From Neoaquamicrobium microcysteis (GTDB lineage Bacteria; Pseudomonadota; Alphaproteobacteria; Rhizobiales; Rhizobiaceae), in assembly GCF_008180155.1 (NCBI RefSeq), contig NZ_VSZS01000056.1, positions 98,622-162,621 of the forward strand: DNA of 64,000 nt, read 5' to 3'. The translations under genes and the position numbers were made by a program. Below the pieces are notes generated by a model. The model ran no database searches. It was not told the DNA's origin and worked only from the letters and a program-made list of their open reading frames with translations. Every line of letters begins with the position of its first letter. The first letter of the stretch is position 1. Below, one piece after another: positions 52,997 to 62,116 of the stretch.

Positions 52997-54550
52997 TTAC
53001 GTGATCGACAGCGGCCAGACTTCGAACGTGTTAGCCGCCACGGGGCAGAAGGAATAACCTTCCACATTGTCCCGCATCGCAAACTTGCGCAGTTCCATGA
53101 CGCCGAAAATGTCAGGCGCGTCTTCAACCAGCAATTCCTGAAGCTCGCGATAGAGGTCCGCACGCTTCGTCGTGTCGACTTCGGCGCGGGCGTCCTCGAT
53201 CAGCTTGTCGACGTCGGGGTTGCTGTAGACCGGATTCTGCCACTGGCCGTTGCGCGACGAGTGATAGGCCGCGAACAGCGTATTGTCAGGGTCGGCGTAG
53301 TTGGCGGACTGGAAGATCGAGTGGAAGTCCGGCATCGTGTCCGGCGACTTCGCGGCGGCGACGATGTCGGGCCACACCATCGGGCGGATGTCCAGGTCGA
53401 TATTCAGGGCCTTGAGCGCCTCAAGCAGGATGAGCGCCCAGCGACGCTGGTTCTCGTAGCCGGCCGCATGACCGATCGACAGGGTGAAGCCGCCGTCCTT
53501 GTACTCCGACTGCGCAAGATATTCCTTCGCCTTCTCCATGTCCTGGCGGTAGATGGCCAGGTCGTCGGCGTGACCCAGCATGCCTGTGGGCAGAGGCCCT
53601 TCCATCAGCTGTGCCGGGCCGGCGGCGTCGAGCATGGCCTGATAGTTGTAGGCGTAGGAGATGGCCTTGCGCAGATTCTTGTCTGCAAGCGGCCCCTTGG
53701 CGGTATTCATCTTGATGGTGAAGCTGCGGTAGTCGGGCTCCATAATGCGCACGACGCCCGGCACGCCCTCCAGCGCATCCATGTCCTCGGCGAACATGTC
53801 GAGCGCGAAATGCACCTCGCCGCGCTGCAGCATGAGGCGATTGGTTGCCGCTTCGCGCACGATCTTCCAGATCGCGGACTGGATGTTGCCACCCTGATGC
53901 CAGTCGTTCTCCGCCCGGATCAACTCGTACAGATCGCCCGGACGTGCACGGCCCATGGTGAAGGCACCGGAACCGGCGATGTTGGACAGGAGGTAGGACT
54001 GGCCATCGTCGCTGCCGAGATTGGCTTCGACCACGGCCGAGTTGACCACGAACATCCATGGCAGAACCGACAGCAGCGGGGCGAAGGGCTGCAGCAGCGA
54101 CATCGTCACCGTCATGTCGCCGGTTGCCTTGACGCCGTTCTCGTCGAGGATGCCGGCAACCATCCATGCGGGGCCCTGCTTCAGGCGCAGAAGGCGCGCG
54201 AAGGAGTATTCGACATCCTTCGCCGTCACCGGCGTCCCGTCATGGAAGCGCGCGTTCTCATCCAGCTCGAAGGTGTAGGACTTGCCGTCTTCCGACTGGG
54301 TCCAGCTCTTGGCGAGGCCCGGCTGGGTCTCCGGCGGATTGCCGACGACGCGTACGAGGGCGTCATAGGTGTTGCGGAACAACCATTGCGGCGCATAGCC
54401 GGTGGCGACATGCGGGTCGAAATTCGGAATGTCGACGGTGCTCGACAGAACCATCACCTTGCGCCCCTGGGCGCTCGCATACCAGGGCATGGACGCAGCG
54501 ATCGCCGCGCCGGCCGAACCGATAAGAAACTGACGTTTGTTAAGTAGCAT
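52997..54550 (-). CDS. dppA: Dipeptide/oligopeptide-type ABC importer substrate-binding protein DppA
   Basis: Protein of 517 residues of extracellular binding protein family 5. It has a signal peptide (K-R-Q-F-L-I-G-S-A-G-A-A-I-A-A-S, cleavage near Y-A-S-A-Q), then the family core F-D-P-H-V-A-T-G-Y, L-A-K-S-W-T-Q-S-E-D-G-K-S-Y-T-F, and F-H-D-G-T-P-V-T-A-K-D-V. Only one arginine pair element (K-R) is present, so Sec export is more likely than Tat. It lies 76 bases after the hyuAB gene and supplies the substrate for this importer. The ligand may be a peptide, cyclic amide or modified amino acid. Confidence 0.92.
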   Translation of the reverse strand: MLLNKRQFLIGSAGAAIAASMPWYASAQGRKVMVLSSTVDIPNFDPHVATGYAPQWLFRNTYDALVRVVGNPPETQPGLAKSWTQSEDGKSYTFELDENARFHDGTPVTAKDVEYSFARLLRLKQGPAWMVAGILDENGVKATGDMTVTMSLLQPFAPLLSVLPWMFVVNSAVVEANLGSDDGQSYLLSNIAGSGAFTMGRARPGDLYELIRAENDWHQGGNIQSAIWKIVREAATNRLMLQRGEVHFALDMFAEDMDALEGVPGVVRIMEPDYRSFTIKMNTAKGPLADKNLRKAISYAYNYQAMLDAAGPAQLMEGPLPTGMLGHADDLAIYRQDMEKAKEYLAQSEYKDGGFTLSIGHAAGYENQRRWALILLEALKALNIDLDIRPMVWPDIVAAAKSPDTMPDFHSIFQSANYADPDNTLFAAYHSSRNGQWQNPVYSNPDVDKLIEDARAEVDTTKRADLYRELQELLVEDAPDIFGVMELRKFAMRDNVEGYSFCPVAANTFEVWPLSIT

Positions 54551-54626
54551 GCCATTCCCCTTTCATGCCGGCATCGCCGGTAGCTAGAAACAGGCCGACG
54601 TGAACCGCCGGCCTGCGGTTTCACGT

Positions 54627-57600
54627 TCAGGCCGCCAGCACCTTCTTGCGGGAGCTCAGGCGGTAGACCTTCTCTGCCGTCTCGGCGCTGATGCGCTCTT
54701 CGCGCAGATCGTCCTCGACGCTTTCGACAGGGCGTTTGAGCGGATCGCCATATCCGGCGCCGCCGCCAAGCTGCAGTTCGACGACCCGGTCGGCGCGGTC
54801 GACAACCACCAATCCGCCCGAACCGACGTCCTCGACAACCTCGCCATTCGCATCGCGCATGCAGCCATGGGCGAGGAGGCCGGTCTGGCCGCCGAAGAGA
54901 CCCTCGATCGGCGCGTTGACGCCTTCGGGCGACACGAACACGGTGAGCGGCATGCCGTCGTCATTGCGCTTGGCGATACGGATGCGGGCACCAAGGCCGC
55001 CGCGATACTCGCCCGCGCCGCCGGAATCGGTGACGAAGCCCTTTTCAAGGACGACCACCGGCGAGCGGCTTTCCAGCAACTCGATCGACGAGGTGGCGGC
55101 AGAAGTCGGCCACAGCACCGACGACTTGCCGTCCTTGGCGATGCTGCCGCCCTGCCCTCCACCCGACAGGAGGTGGTCGTAAAAGACCTTGCCGTCCGGC
55201 GTCTTGCCGTAGACGGTCATCAGGCTCGGAAGGCCCGTGTGGGCGACGACGCGGTCAGGTGCCGCTTCCGACAGCGCGCGGAAGATGTTCGGCGAGGTGT
55301 ACCAACCCGTGCGGGTGCGCAGGCTGACCGGCGCGGGCTTGTTGCAATTGAGCACCGATCCCTTCGGCGCCTTCACCTTGAACGGCCGGTAGCAGCCCGC
55401 ATTGCCGCGCACGTTCGGCGTCAGCATGCACTTGAGCGGGTAGGTCGAGTGCGCGGTCGTGTAGCTGAGCGTGCAATTGATGCCGCCCAACGGCACTTCA
55501 GGCGGCGCGCCTTCGAAGTCGAGCTCGATCTCGTCGTCCGCGATCGTCACCTTGACGGGCACCGTCATGGGCGTGCCCAGCGGGTTGTAGGTCGTGGTCG
55601 ATGTGTAGACGCCGTCCGGCAGCGCGCGGATCGCCTCGCGCATCGCCTTTTCCGACCGCGACTGGATCACTTCGGCCAGCGCCGTCAGGTCGGGCAGACC
55701 ATACTCTTCCATGAAGGACGATAGGCGGCGACCGCCGGTCTCGTTGGCGGCGATCAGCGACCTTACATCCCCAAGCACCTGCTGCGAGTCACGGATGTTC
55801 TCCGCCATGATGCGGAACAGATCCTCGTTCTCGACGCCAGCCCTGATGAGCTTCATCGGCGGGATCTGCAGGCCCTCCTCGTAGACTTCGGTGGCCTTCA
55901 TGCCGTTGCGCGTGCCGCCGATGTCGCCGACATGGCCAACCGTTCCCATCACGGCCACGACCTTGCCCTGGTGGAAGACCGGGGTGATCACCGCGATGTC
56001 GAACAGGTGTCCCGCACACAGCCAGGGATCGTTGGAAACCAGCACGTCGCCGGGTTCCAGCGTGTCTACCGGATAGCGCTCCAGCGCCGCCTTCACCACC
56101 ATGGGCAGAGTCAGGTTGAACACCGGCATGACGCGGCTCGAATGCGCCAGCGTCTCGCCGGTCGCGTCGAGGATCGAGCAGCCGAAATCCTGCGATTCCG
56201 AGATGATGAGCGAGTAGGCCGTACGGCAGACAGTGTGCCACATCTCTTCCGAGACGGTGACCAGCCTGCTCCACATGATCTCGAGCGAGATCGGATCGGA
56301 TTCGATCTTCTCGACAGCCTGCGCCTTTGTCATCTGCGGCGAGAAGAGATCCATGCCCTTTCCGGTGACCGAAATGGCAATGCGCAGATTGCCCGCCTCG
56401 TCGACCGTCAGCGTATCGCCGGGCGGAACGACGGTGGTCGATTCGCGCTCTTCGATGATGGCGGGACCCTTTACGGTGACGCCCTGCGTCAGGCGGTAGC
56501 GGTCGTAGATCGCCGCATCGACGAAGCCGTCACCGAAATAGGCCTTGCGGTGGCCCTTGAGCGCGTTCTCTCCGCCCTGCGGCAGGTCGGCCTGGTTGAT
56601 CGACAGCTTTGGGGTCGCACCGCTGACGCGGACGCGGAAGGAGAGGATTTCGAGGTCTGCCCCGCCAGGCACCAAGGTGTAGCGCGCGGCATAGACGTCC
56701 TCGAACGCCTTGCGGATAGCGCCATAGGCGGACGCATCAAGGCGGCCTTCGGGGATCGGCACGTTGATCTCGTGCACCTGACCGACGAGGCGCATGTCGG
56801 CCGTCCGCTCGATCTTCGCGTCCGACGCATCGCCGCCCGCCGCCACCAGCTTGGCAACGCCCTCGTCCGCAAGCGCGCCGAACGCGGCGTTCAGTGCCTC
56901 GGCGTCCAGATCCGGCGACAGCTCCAGCGGATGGGAGCGCACCATGTCGAACGACAGCGGCGCGGTCAGGAAACCAAATGCGGAGGCCGCGCCACTCGCC
57001 TGCGGGATGATGACCTCGGACACGCCGAGGATGCGGGCAACGCGGGCGGCGAAGGCCGGTCCTGCGCCGCCGAAGCCGATCATCGAATAGCCACGCGGGT
57101 CTTTGCCTTTTTCGACGAGATGGATGCGTGCCGCACTCGCCATGTTCTCGCCGACGACCTGGTGGATGCCCCACGCCGCCTCGACGGTCGTGACGTTGAG
57201 CGGCCCAGCGATCGTCTTCAGTGCCGTTTCGGCGGCATCGAGGTCGAGCGTCATGCGCCCGCCGAGGAAGAAGGACGGGTCGTAATACCCAAGGGCGACG
57301 CTGGCGTCGGTTACGGTCGGCTTGTCGCCGCCCTGCCCGTAGCAAGCGGGACCGGGGGCCGCACCCGCCGAATGCGGCCCGACCTGCAGCAGGCCGACTT
57401 CGTCGATAGCGGCAATCGAGCCGCCGCCCGCCCCGATCTCGATCATGTCCACCACCGGCGACTTGATCGGCAGGCCGGAGCCGTTCTTGAATCGGCGCAC
57501 ACGGCCGGCCTCGAGATAGGAGGCGATGTGCGCCATGCCGTCCTCGATCATACAGGCTTTTGCGGTCGTGCCGCCCATATCAAAGGCGATGACGTTGTCC

Positions 57601-58454
57601 TTACCGGCCGTCTTGCCAAACCAGGCGGTCGCGAGTGCGCCGCCGGCGGGACCGGATTCGAGCAGGCGGATGGGGAACTCGCGCGCCTCGTCCAGCGACA
57701 CCAGACCGCCGGCAGAGTGCATCAGCCGCAACGCACCCCTGAAGCCACGTGCGTGAAGCTCGCGCTCGAACCGGCCAAGATAGCGATCCATCAACGGCTG
57801 TACGTAAGCATTGGCGCAGGTTGTAACGAAACGCTGGTATTCGGAGATTTCAGCGACGACTTCCGAAGAGATCGACACCGAGATTTCCGGATGATGCTGC
57901 TTGATGATGTCGCGAACGCGGCGCTCATGCTGCGGGTTGCGATAGGAGTGCATCAGGCAGACCGCGATGGCCTCGACCTTGTCGGCGACCAGCTTCTTCA
58001 CGGCCTTCAGAACGCTTGCCTCGTCGAGCGGCTTGATCACCCCGCCGTCGGCGCCGATGCGCTCGACAATCTCGATCCGGCGCGACCGGCTGACCAGTGG
58101 ATCCGGAAAGGTCAGGAAAAGGTCGTAAATGTCGTAGCGCTGCTCGAAGCCGATCTCGATGACGTCGCGAAAACCCTCGGTGGTGATAAGACCGACCGGA
58201 GCGCCCTTGCGCTCGATCACGGCGTTGGTCACCAACGTCGTGCCGTGCACGATCTCATCCAGGTTTGAGACGGTGATGCCTGCGCCGTCCACAACTTCGG
58301 CAAGCCCGCCGAGGGCGCCCTTCGACGGGTCGCTCGGGGTCGTCAGGCACTTGTGTAGACGGATGGCGCCGGCACTCTCGTCAAACAGGATGAAGTCGGT
58401 GAACGTGCCTCCGATATCGATGCCGGCACGGAAACCTTTGGCGTTGGCTTGCAT
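54627..58454 (-). CDS. Fused hydantoinase/5-oxoprolinase (HyuA-HyuB in one chain)
   Basis: Protein of 1275 residues. Residues about 1-705 are HyuA: N-terminal ATP-binding D-I-G-G-T-F-T-D-F, then M-G-G-T-T-A-K and I-G-A-G-G-G-S-I-A. Residues about 708-1275 are HyuB: S-N-D-P-W, G-H-V-G-D-I-G-G-T-R-N-G and a C-terminal G-G-G-A-G-Y-G-D-P. In most bacteria these are two genes; the fusion has the length and order of the eukaryotic 5-oxoprolinase. It hydrolyses a cyclic amide with ATP (5-oxoproline, hydantoin or N-methylhydantoin). ATG 58454 fits the G-A-G-G site better than ATG 58460. It is first in the operon with dppABCDF, an M20 hydrolase and an LDH2-type enzyme. Confidence 0.9.
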   Translation of the reverse strand: MQANAKGFRAGIDIGGTFTDFILFDESAGAIRLHKCLTTPSDPSKGALGGLAEVVDGAGITVSNLDEIVHGTTLVTNAVIERKGAPVGLITTEGFRDVIEIGFEQRYDIYDLFLTFPDPLVSRSRRIEIVERIGADGGVIKPLDEASVLKAVKKLVADKVEAIAVCLMHSYRNPQHERRVRDIIKQHHPEISVSISSEVVAEISEYQRFVTTCANAYVQPLMDRYLGRFERELHARGFRGALRLMHSAGGLVSLDEAREFPIRLLESGPAGGALATAWFGKTAGKDNVIAFDMGGTTAKACMIEDGMAHIASYLEAGRVRRFKNGSGLPIKSPVVDMIEIGAGGGSIAAIDEVGLLQVGPHSAGAAPGPACYGQGGDKPTVTDASVALGYYDPSFFLGGRMTLDLDAAETALKTIAGPLNVTTVEAAWGIHQVVGENMASAARIHLVEKGKDPRGYSMIGFGGAGPAFAARVARILGVSEVIIPQASGAASAFGFLTAPLSFDMVRSHPLELSPDLDAEALNAAFGALADEGVAKLVAAGGDASDAKIERTADMRLVGQVHEINVPIPEGRLDASAYGAIRKAFEDVYAARYTLVPGGADLEILSFRVRVSGATPKLSINQADLPQGGENALKGHRKAYFGDGFVDAAIYDRYRLTQGVTVKGPAIIEERESTTVVPPGDTLTVDEAGNLRIAISVTGKGMDLFSPQMTKAQAVEKIESDPISLEIMWSRLVTVSEEMWHTVCRTAYSLIISESQDFGCSILDATGETLAHSSRVMPVFNLTLPMVVKAALERYPVDTLEPGDVLVSNDPWLCAGHLFDIAVITPVFHQGKVVAVMGTVGHVGDIGGTRNGMKATEVYEEGLQIPPMKLIRAGVENEDLFRIMAENIRDSQQVLGDVRSLIAANETGGRRLSSFMEEYGLPDLTALAEVIQSRSEKAMREAIRALPDGVYTSTTTYNPLGTPMTVPVKVTIADDEIELDFEGAPPEVPLGGINCTLSYTTAHSTYPLKCMLTPNVRGNAGCYRPFKVKAPKGSVLNCNKPAPVSLRTRTGWYTSPNIFRALSEAAPDRVVAHTGLPSLMTVYGKTPDGKVFYDHLLSGGGQGGSIAKDGKSSVLWPTSAATSSIELLESRSPVVVLEKGFVTDSGGAGEYRGGLGARIRIAKRNDDGMPLTVFVSPEGVNAPIEGLFGGQTGLLAHGCMRDANGEVVEDVGSGGLVVVDRADRVVELQLGGGAGYGDPLKRPVESVEDDLREERISAETAEKVYRLSSRKKVLAA

Positions 58455-58460
58455 TCGCAT

Positions 58461-58830
58461 ATCCTCAATGATCGAGGCCAGCCGCAGGCAAGCCTCCGTC
58501 GCAACCGCCGTCGCCGGCAGATCAAGCTTGATGTCCCATTTTTATTCTTCCGCTGACTTGGAGGGCCGGCCGCCGCCTGACACCAGGCAAAGGATTCCCA
58601 GCCCTCACGCCTATTATTTGAGCATGAAGAATGTTGCCTTGCTTATAGGCTCGCACGAACGATGAGTCCAGCGGAAGTTTCATATTTGACATCATGTTCC
58701 AATAGTGGAACAACATGTCGAAATAATCTTTCGCCTGTTCCGTCGTGACGCTTGGAGTGCGCATGACTTCAGGCAGCGCTCCGTGGCTTCGTCCGGAACG
58801 CACGAAACGGGGAAATGAAAGGGGAAGCGC
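58461..58830. other. Divergent control region between hyuAB and the IclR gene
   Basis: These 370 bases have no supported gene. They contain the palindrome described at 58695-58712, with TTGACA (58686-58691) just before it, and AT-rich patches near 58540 and 58620. Short frames present here have no coding character. Confidence 0.6.
58695..58712. promoter_or_regulatory. IclR-family operator
   Basis: TGTTCCA (58695-58701), spacer ATAG, TGGAACA (58706-58712): a perfect 7-bp inverted repeat of the GTTCC-n-GGAAC kind bound by IclR-type regulators. It lies between the divergent hyuAB and iclR-type genes, about 120 bases before the regulator start and 235 bases before hyuAB, directly after TTGACA (58686-58691). 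Confidence 0.75.
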
Positions 58831-59571
58831 ATGAGCGCGTTGGAAGATGGCATCGCGATTCTGGGTTGCTTCACGTTTGAAGAGACCGCCCTCACCCAGG
58901 CCGAACTGACCCGGCGGGTCGGACGTCCCAAGGCAACTGTGTCGCGCGTGATGAAGACCCTGCGTGAAACCGGCATGCTGGAATACGACCCTGCCAGCCG
59001 CCTCTACCGGCCAGGCATCAGGCTGTTCGAGCTCGGCCAGATTTCAAGGGCGCATCAGAGCTTCCTCGATCTCGTGCAGAAGCATCTGCAACATGTCTGC
59101 GCCGTGGGCGGCCACACCGGCTATATAACCGTGTTCGATGGCCCGCAGCTGGCGGTACTGCGCATGGTGCGAGGGTCCAGCCCCGTCGCCATCGCTACCA
59201 CGCCTGGCTACCGCGCATGGCCGCACGCCACCTCCAACGGCCGCGCGATGCTCGCACTGCTGTCGGAAGAGGAGTGGAAGCTGCGCGTGCCGGCAGAACT
59301 TCCGCGCCTGTCAAAGAACACGCCCAAGGATCATGCCGAGTTGCTGGAGCGCATCCGCGTCATCCGCGAGACCGGCCGGTCCTATTCGTCGGACGATTCG
59401 TATGAAGGCGTCTCCTCCCAGGGCATGGCCTTGCGTGATCCCGACAGCGGGGAAGTCATAGGCATCGCCATTTCGTATCCTACGGCGTTGGTCACAGAAG
59501 CGCTGAAGGAAACGGTCGCGGCTCTCCTAGACGCGATGAAGGCCGATCTGGAACGCCGCCATACCGCATGA
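58831..59571 (+). CDS. IclR-family transcriptional regulator
   Basis: Protein of 246 residues. The N-terminal winged helix-turn-helix is at about 20-45 (T-Q-A-E-L-T-R-R-V-G-R-P-K-A-T-V-S-R). The effector-binding GAF-like IclR domain follows, with P-H-A-T-S-N-G-R-A-M and S-S-Q-G-M-A-L-R-D-P. It is divergent from the hyu-dpp operon and lies next to a matching palindrome, so it is the likely regulator of that operon, responding to the imported compound or a product. The ATG has G-G-G-G-A-A-G-C upstream. Confidence 0.92.
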   Translation: MSALEDGIAILGCFTFEETALTQAELTRRVGRPKATVSRVMKTLRETGMLEYDPASRLYRPGIRLFELGQISRAHQSFLDLVQKHLQHVCAVGGHTGYITVFDGPQLAVLRMVRGSSPVAIATTPGYRAWPHATSNGRAMLALLSEEEWKLRVPAELPRLSKNTPKDHAELLERIRVIRETGRSYSSDDSYEGVSSQGMALRDPDSGEVIGIAISYPTALVTEALKETVAALLDAMKADLERRHTA

Positions 59572-59964
59572 AACGCCTTTTCGGATAACCTGCCTCAAGC
59601 TAGGGCTCTCTCGACGCCCCAACTTGCCCACGTCAATCTTGGCCCTGATTGCCGCACCAGCTTCGTTGGGTCGGGTAACCGGGACTATGCGTTGGTGGCC
59701 AAGCCGGGGTGCGGTTCCAGCGGCCGGGCAGGCCAACGAGGCGGAACAGAAACCGCTCGCAAGTTAACTGAGCGGAGCGCAGGTTTCCTGCGCATACCCG
59801 TGGTCACGAGGTCGTGATAGCCGGGTCCTTGAACTTCCCGTTCAACCGAACCAATTGCGATGCGTCCCGCTGGTCCGGGCCCCTCTGGCAAGAGCGCCGG
59901 TTCTCTTGCGATGTCGGACCTTTTTCCGATGTCGCTCATGCCGGTGCCTGAGAGGGAGTTTCCA
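59572..59964. other. Long leader region upstream of the TerC gene
   Basis: There are 393 bases between the IclR stop and the TerC start with no supported gene. The frame of TerC runs upstream to 59860, but the ATG at 59965 has the good ribosome site. The 90 bases before it contain two hairpins (see 59888-59929). TerC genes are often preceded by the manganese yybP-ykoY riboswitch; I did not find its conserved core by eye. Confidence 0.5.
59888..59929 (+). promoter_or_regulatory. Structured leader before TerC (two adjacent hairpins)
   Basis: GCAAGAG (59888-59894) pairs with CTCTTGC (59903-59909). Immediately after, TCGGA (59914-59918) pairs with TCCGA (59925-59929) around CCTTTT. The second hairpin ends 36 bases before the TerC start. 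It may be a regulatory leader that responds to metal, but no known class is recognised. Confidence 0.35.
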
Positions 59965-60990
59965 ATGGAATTTGCATTTCTGTTCGCCGACTGGCTCGGC
60001 AAGCCCGCCTGGATGTGGCTCGGCTTCATCACCGTTGTCATAGCGCTTCTCGTCTTCGATCTCGGTGTCCTCCACAAGGACGACCGCGAAATCGGCGTGA
60101 AGGAGAGCTTTGCCCTTTCCGGGTTCTACATCGCGCTCGGCCTTGCCTTCGGCGGCTTTGTGTGGTGGACGCTCGGGGAGGAGCCCGCGCTTAACTACGT
60201 CACCGGCTTCCTCGTCGAAAAGACGCTTGCGATGGACAACGTCTTCGTCATCGCGCTGATCTTTTCTTATTTTGCGGTTCCTCGCATCTATCAGTACCGG
60301 GTCCTGTTCTGGGGAATCCTCGGCGTGATCGTTCTTCGCGCCATCATGATCGGCGCGGGCGCGGCCATCGTGACGAACTTCTCGTGGGTGCTCTACATCT
60401 TCGCCGGTTTCCTCATCATCACCGGCGTCAAGATGCTGTTCTCGTCCGACGAGGAGAAGCCGATCGGCGACAATCCGGTGATCGCGTTCATGCGGCGGCG
60501 CTTTCGCGTGACCGAAGAGTTCCACGGCCCGAAGTTTCTGGTACGCCAGCCCGACCCGAAGAGCGGCAAGCCGGTTCTGTTCATGACGCCGCTTTTAATG
60601 GCGCTCGTCCTGATCGAAATCGCCGACGTCATCTTCGCCGTCGATTCCGTGCCGGCCATTTTCGCGATCACGACCGATCCGTTCATCGTTTACACGTCGA
60701 ACATCTTCGCCATTCTCGGCTTACGCGCGCTCTACTTCGCCCTGTCGGCGATGGCGCACCGTTTCATCTACCTGAAATACGCGCTGGCGGCGGTGCTGAT
60801 CTTCATCGGCTCCAAGGTGTTCGCCGCCGACCTGATGGGTATCGACAAGGTTCCGCCACTGATCTCGCTCGGCGTTACCTTCACGATCCTCGCGGCGGGT
60901 ATCATCGCGTCGCTGTTCGCCACGCGCGCCGACCCCGACCCGGTTGCGGCGCAGCGGGCAGCGCATCTTTCCGAAAAGTCGCAGGGGTAA
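59965..60990 (+). CDS. terC: TerC/Alx family integral membrane metal exporter
   Basis: Protein of 341 residues with about nine membrane segments. Conserved acidic residues lie within membrane segments: V-F-D-L-G-V-L, T-L-A-M-D-N-V-F-V-I, and V-L-I-E-I-A-D-V-I-F-A-V-D-S-V-P-A. These are the TerC family hallmarks. The family is linked to tellurite resistance, manganese export and metalation of exported enzymes. ATG 59965 has a G-A-G-A-G-G-G-A-G ribosome site; the upstream part of the frame is not conserved-looking. No other ter genes are nearby, which favours a manganese-related role. Confidence 0.9.
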   Translation: MEFAFLFADWLGKPAWMWLGFITVVIALLVFDLGVLHKDDREIGVKESFALSGFYIALGLAFGGFVWWTLGEEPALNYVTGFLVEKTLAMDNVFVIALIFSYFAVPRIYQYRVLFWGILGVIVLRAIMIGAGAAIVTNFSWVLYIFAGFLIITGVKMLFSSDEEKPIGDNPVIAFMRRRFRVTEEFHGPKFLVRQPDPKSGKPVLFMTPLLMALVLIEIADVIFAVDSVPAIFAITTDPFIVYTSNIFAILGLRALYFALSAMAHRFIYLKYALAAVLIFIGSKVFAADLMGIDKVPPLISLGVTFTILAAGIIASLFATRADPDPVAAQRAAHLSEKSQG

Positions 60991-61092
60991 GCAGGACGCG
61001 GCGCCAAAACGAACCGGCAGTAAGTGACATTCTTGGGGCGATACGGTAGGGCTCGTACCTGCCCCGCCGTGTCGCGACACTGGGAACGCCTG

Positions 61093-61986
61093 ATGGATAT
61101 CGACGACCTTCGGACATTCGTGGAAGTCGCCGATGCCGGGGGCGTATCGGCGGCGGCCCGCCGACTTGGCGTGTCCAAGTCTATCGTCAGCCGTCGCCTT
61201 TTCCGGCTTGAGGCGGAGCTTGGCGTCCAGCTTCTTGCAAGAACGACCCGTGGCGCGGCCCTCACGGAAGCTGGGGCCGCGTTTCGAGACCATGCAGCGA
61301 GAGTGGGCGCCGAAATCGATGCGGCGAGGGAGACCATCCAGCCCACCGGCGACCTCACCGGCCGCCTGCGCGTCGCAATACCGCTGACCTTCGGTCCGAC
61401 GCATCTGGCACCCGTGCTGGCCGAGCTGGCGCGGCGCCACCCGAAACTTCACATCCACTCCTCCTACAGCGACCGCTTCGTCGATCTCATCGCCGAGGGT
61501 TTCGATTGCGCGATCCGGGTCGGCCATCTTCAGGATTCAAATCTGGTGGTAAGGCGCGTGGGCGTTATCCATGGAAAGTTTCTGGCCAGCCCCGCCTACG
61601 TAGAGGCGCATGGCGCACCGGAGGCACCCGACGAGATAGCCTCTCACCAGGCGCTGATGCAGGGCACCGAAGCCTGGCAGTTCATGGATGGCGACAAGAC
61701 CATCACGGTCAATCCGCAGGGGCGCTACAAGGCAGACAACGGCATCGCGCTCGCCGCTGCGGCGGCCGCGGGACTGGGTGTCGCCTGGCTGCCCGATTGC
61801 GTCACAGACGCTTACGTAGCGTCGGGGGCGCTCGTGCCGATCATGACGCGCTACCCGCCACCCTCGGCAGGCGTATACGTCATCCGACCGCCGGGGCAGC
61901 ATCCGTCACGAAAGGTACGCGTCCTGACCGAGTTGCTGATCGAGTGCCTCGTGGAAGATCCGCGCCTGGCGGCCGTCGAGCGCTAG
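61093..61986 (+). CDS. LysR-family transcriptional regulator
   Basis: Protein of 297 residues: N-terminal helix-turn-helix (about 18-40, S-A-A-A-R-R-L-G-V-S-K-S-I-V-S-R-R) and a LysR substrate-binding domain with G-F-D-C-A-I-R-V-G. It belongs to the CrgA/AaeR-like subgroup by pattern. ATG 61093 begins the standard M-D-I-D-D-L-R-T-F-V-E-V-A start. The pirin gene follows 130 bases on in the same direction; LysR-pirin pairs are common in Proteobacteria, and the regulator probably controls the pirin gene. Confidence 0.9.
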   Translation: MDIDDLRTFVEVADAGGVSAAARRLGVSKSIVSRRLFRLEAELGVQLLARTTRGAALTEAGAAFRDHAARVGAEIDAARETIQPTGDLTGRLRVAIPLTFGPTHLAPVLAELARRHPKLHIHSSYSDRFVDLIAEGFDCAIRVGHLQDSNLVVRRVGVIHGKFLASPAYVEAHGAPEAPDEIASHQALMQGTEAWQFMDGDKTITVNPQGRYKADNGIALAAAAAAGLGVAWLPDCVTDAYVASGALVPIMTRYPPPSAGVYVIRPPGQHPSRKVRVLTELLIECLVEDPRLAAVER

Positions 61987-62116
61987 CGACAGGCTTTTGC
62001 AAAGACGCCGTAGCGTTCCACTTTTCGCGACACAGCTCGGCGGATCGCGGGGCTAGCTGCGAGGACCGCCGGCGGCTACGTCAATCACCTGGCGGGACCA
62101 CGAAAGGATGACGCAC

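Noticed and set aside
59572..59964. yybP-ykoY manganese riboswitch
   Set aside because: Expected before terC, but I could not find its conserved loop sequences; only generic hairpins are visible.
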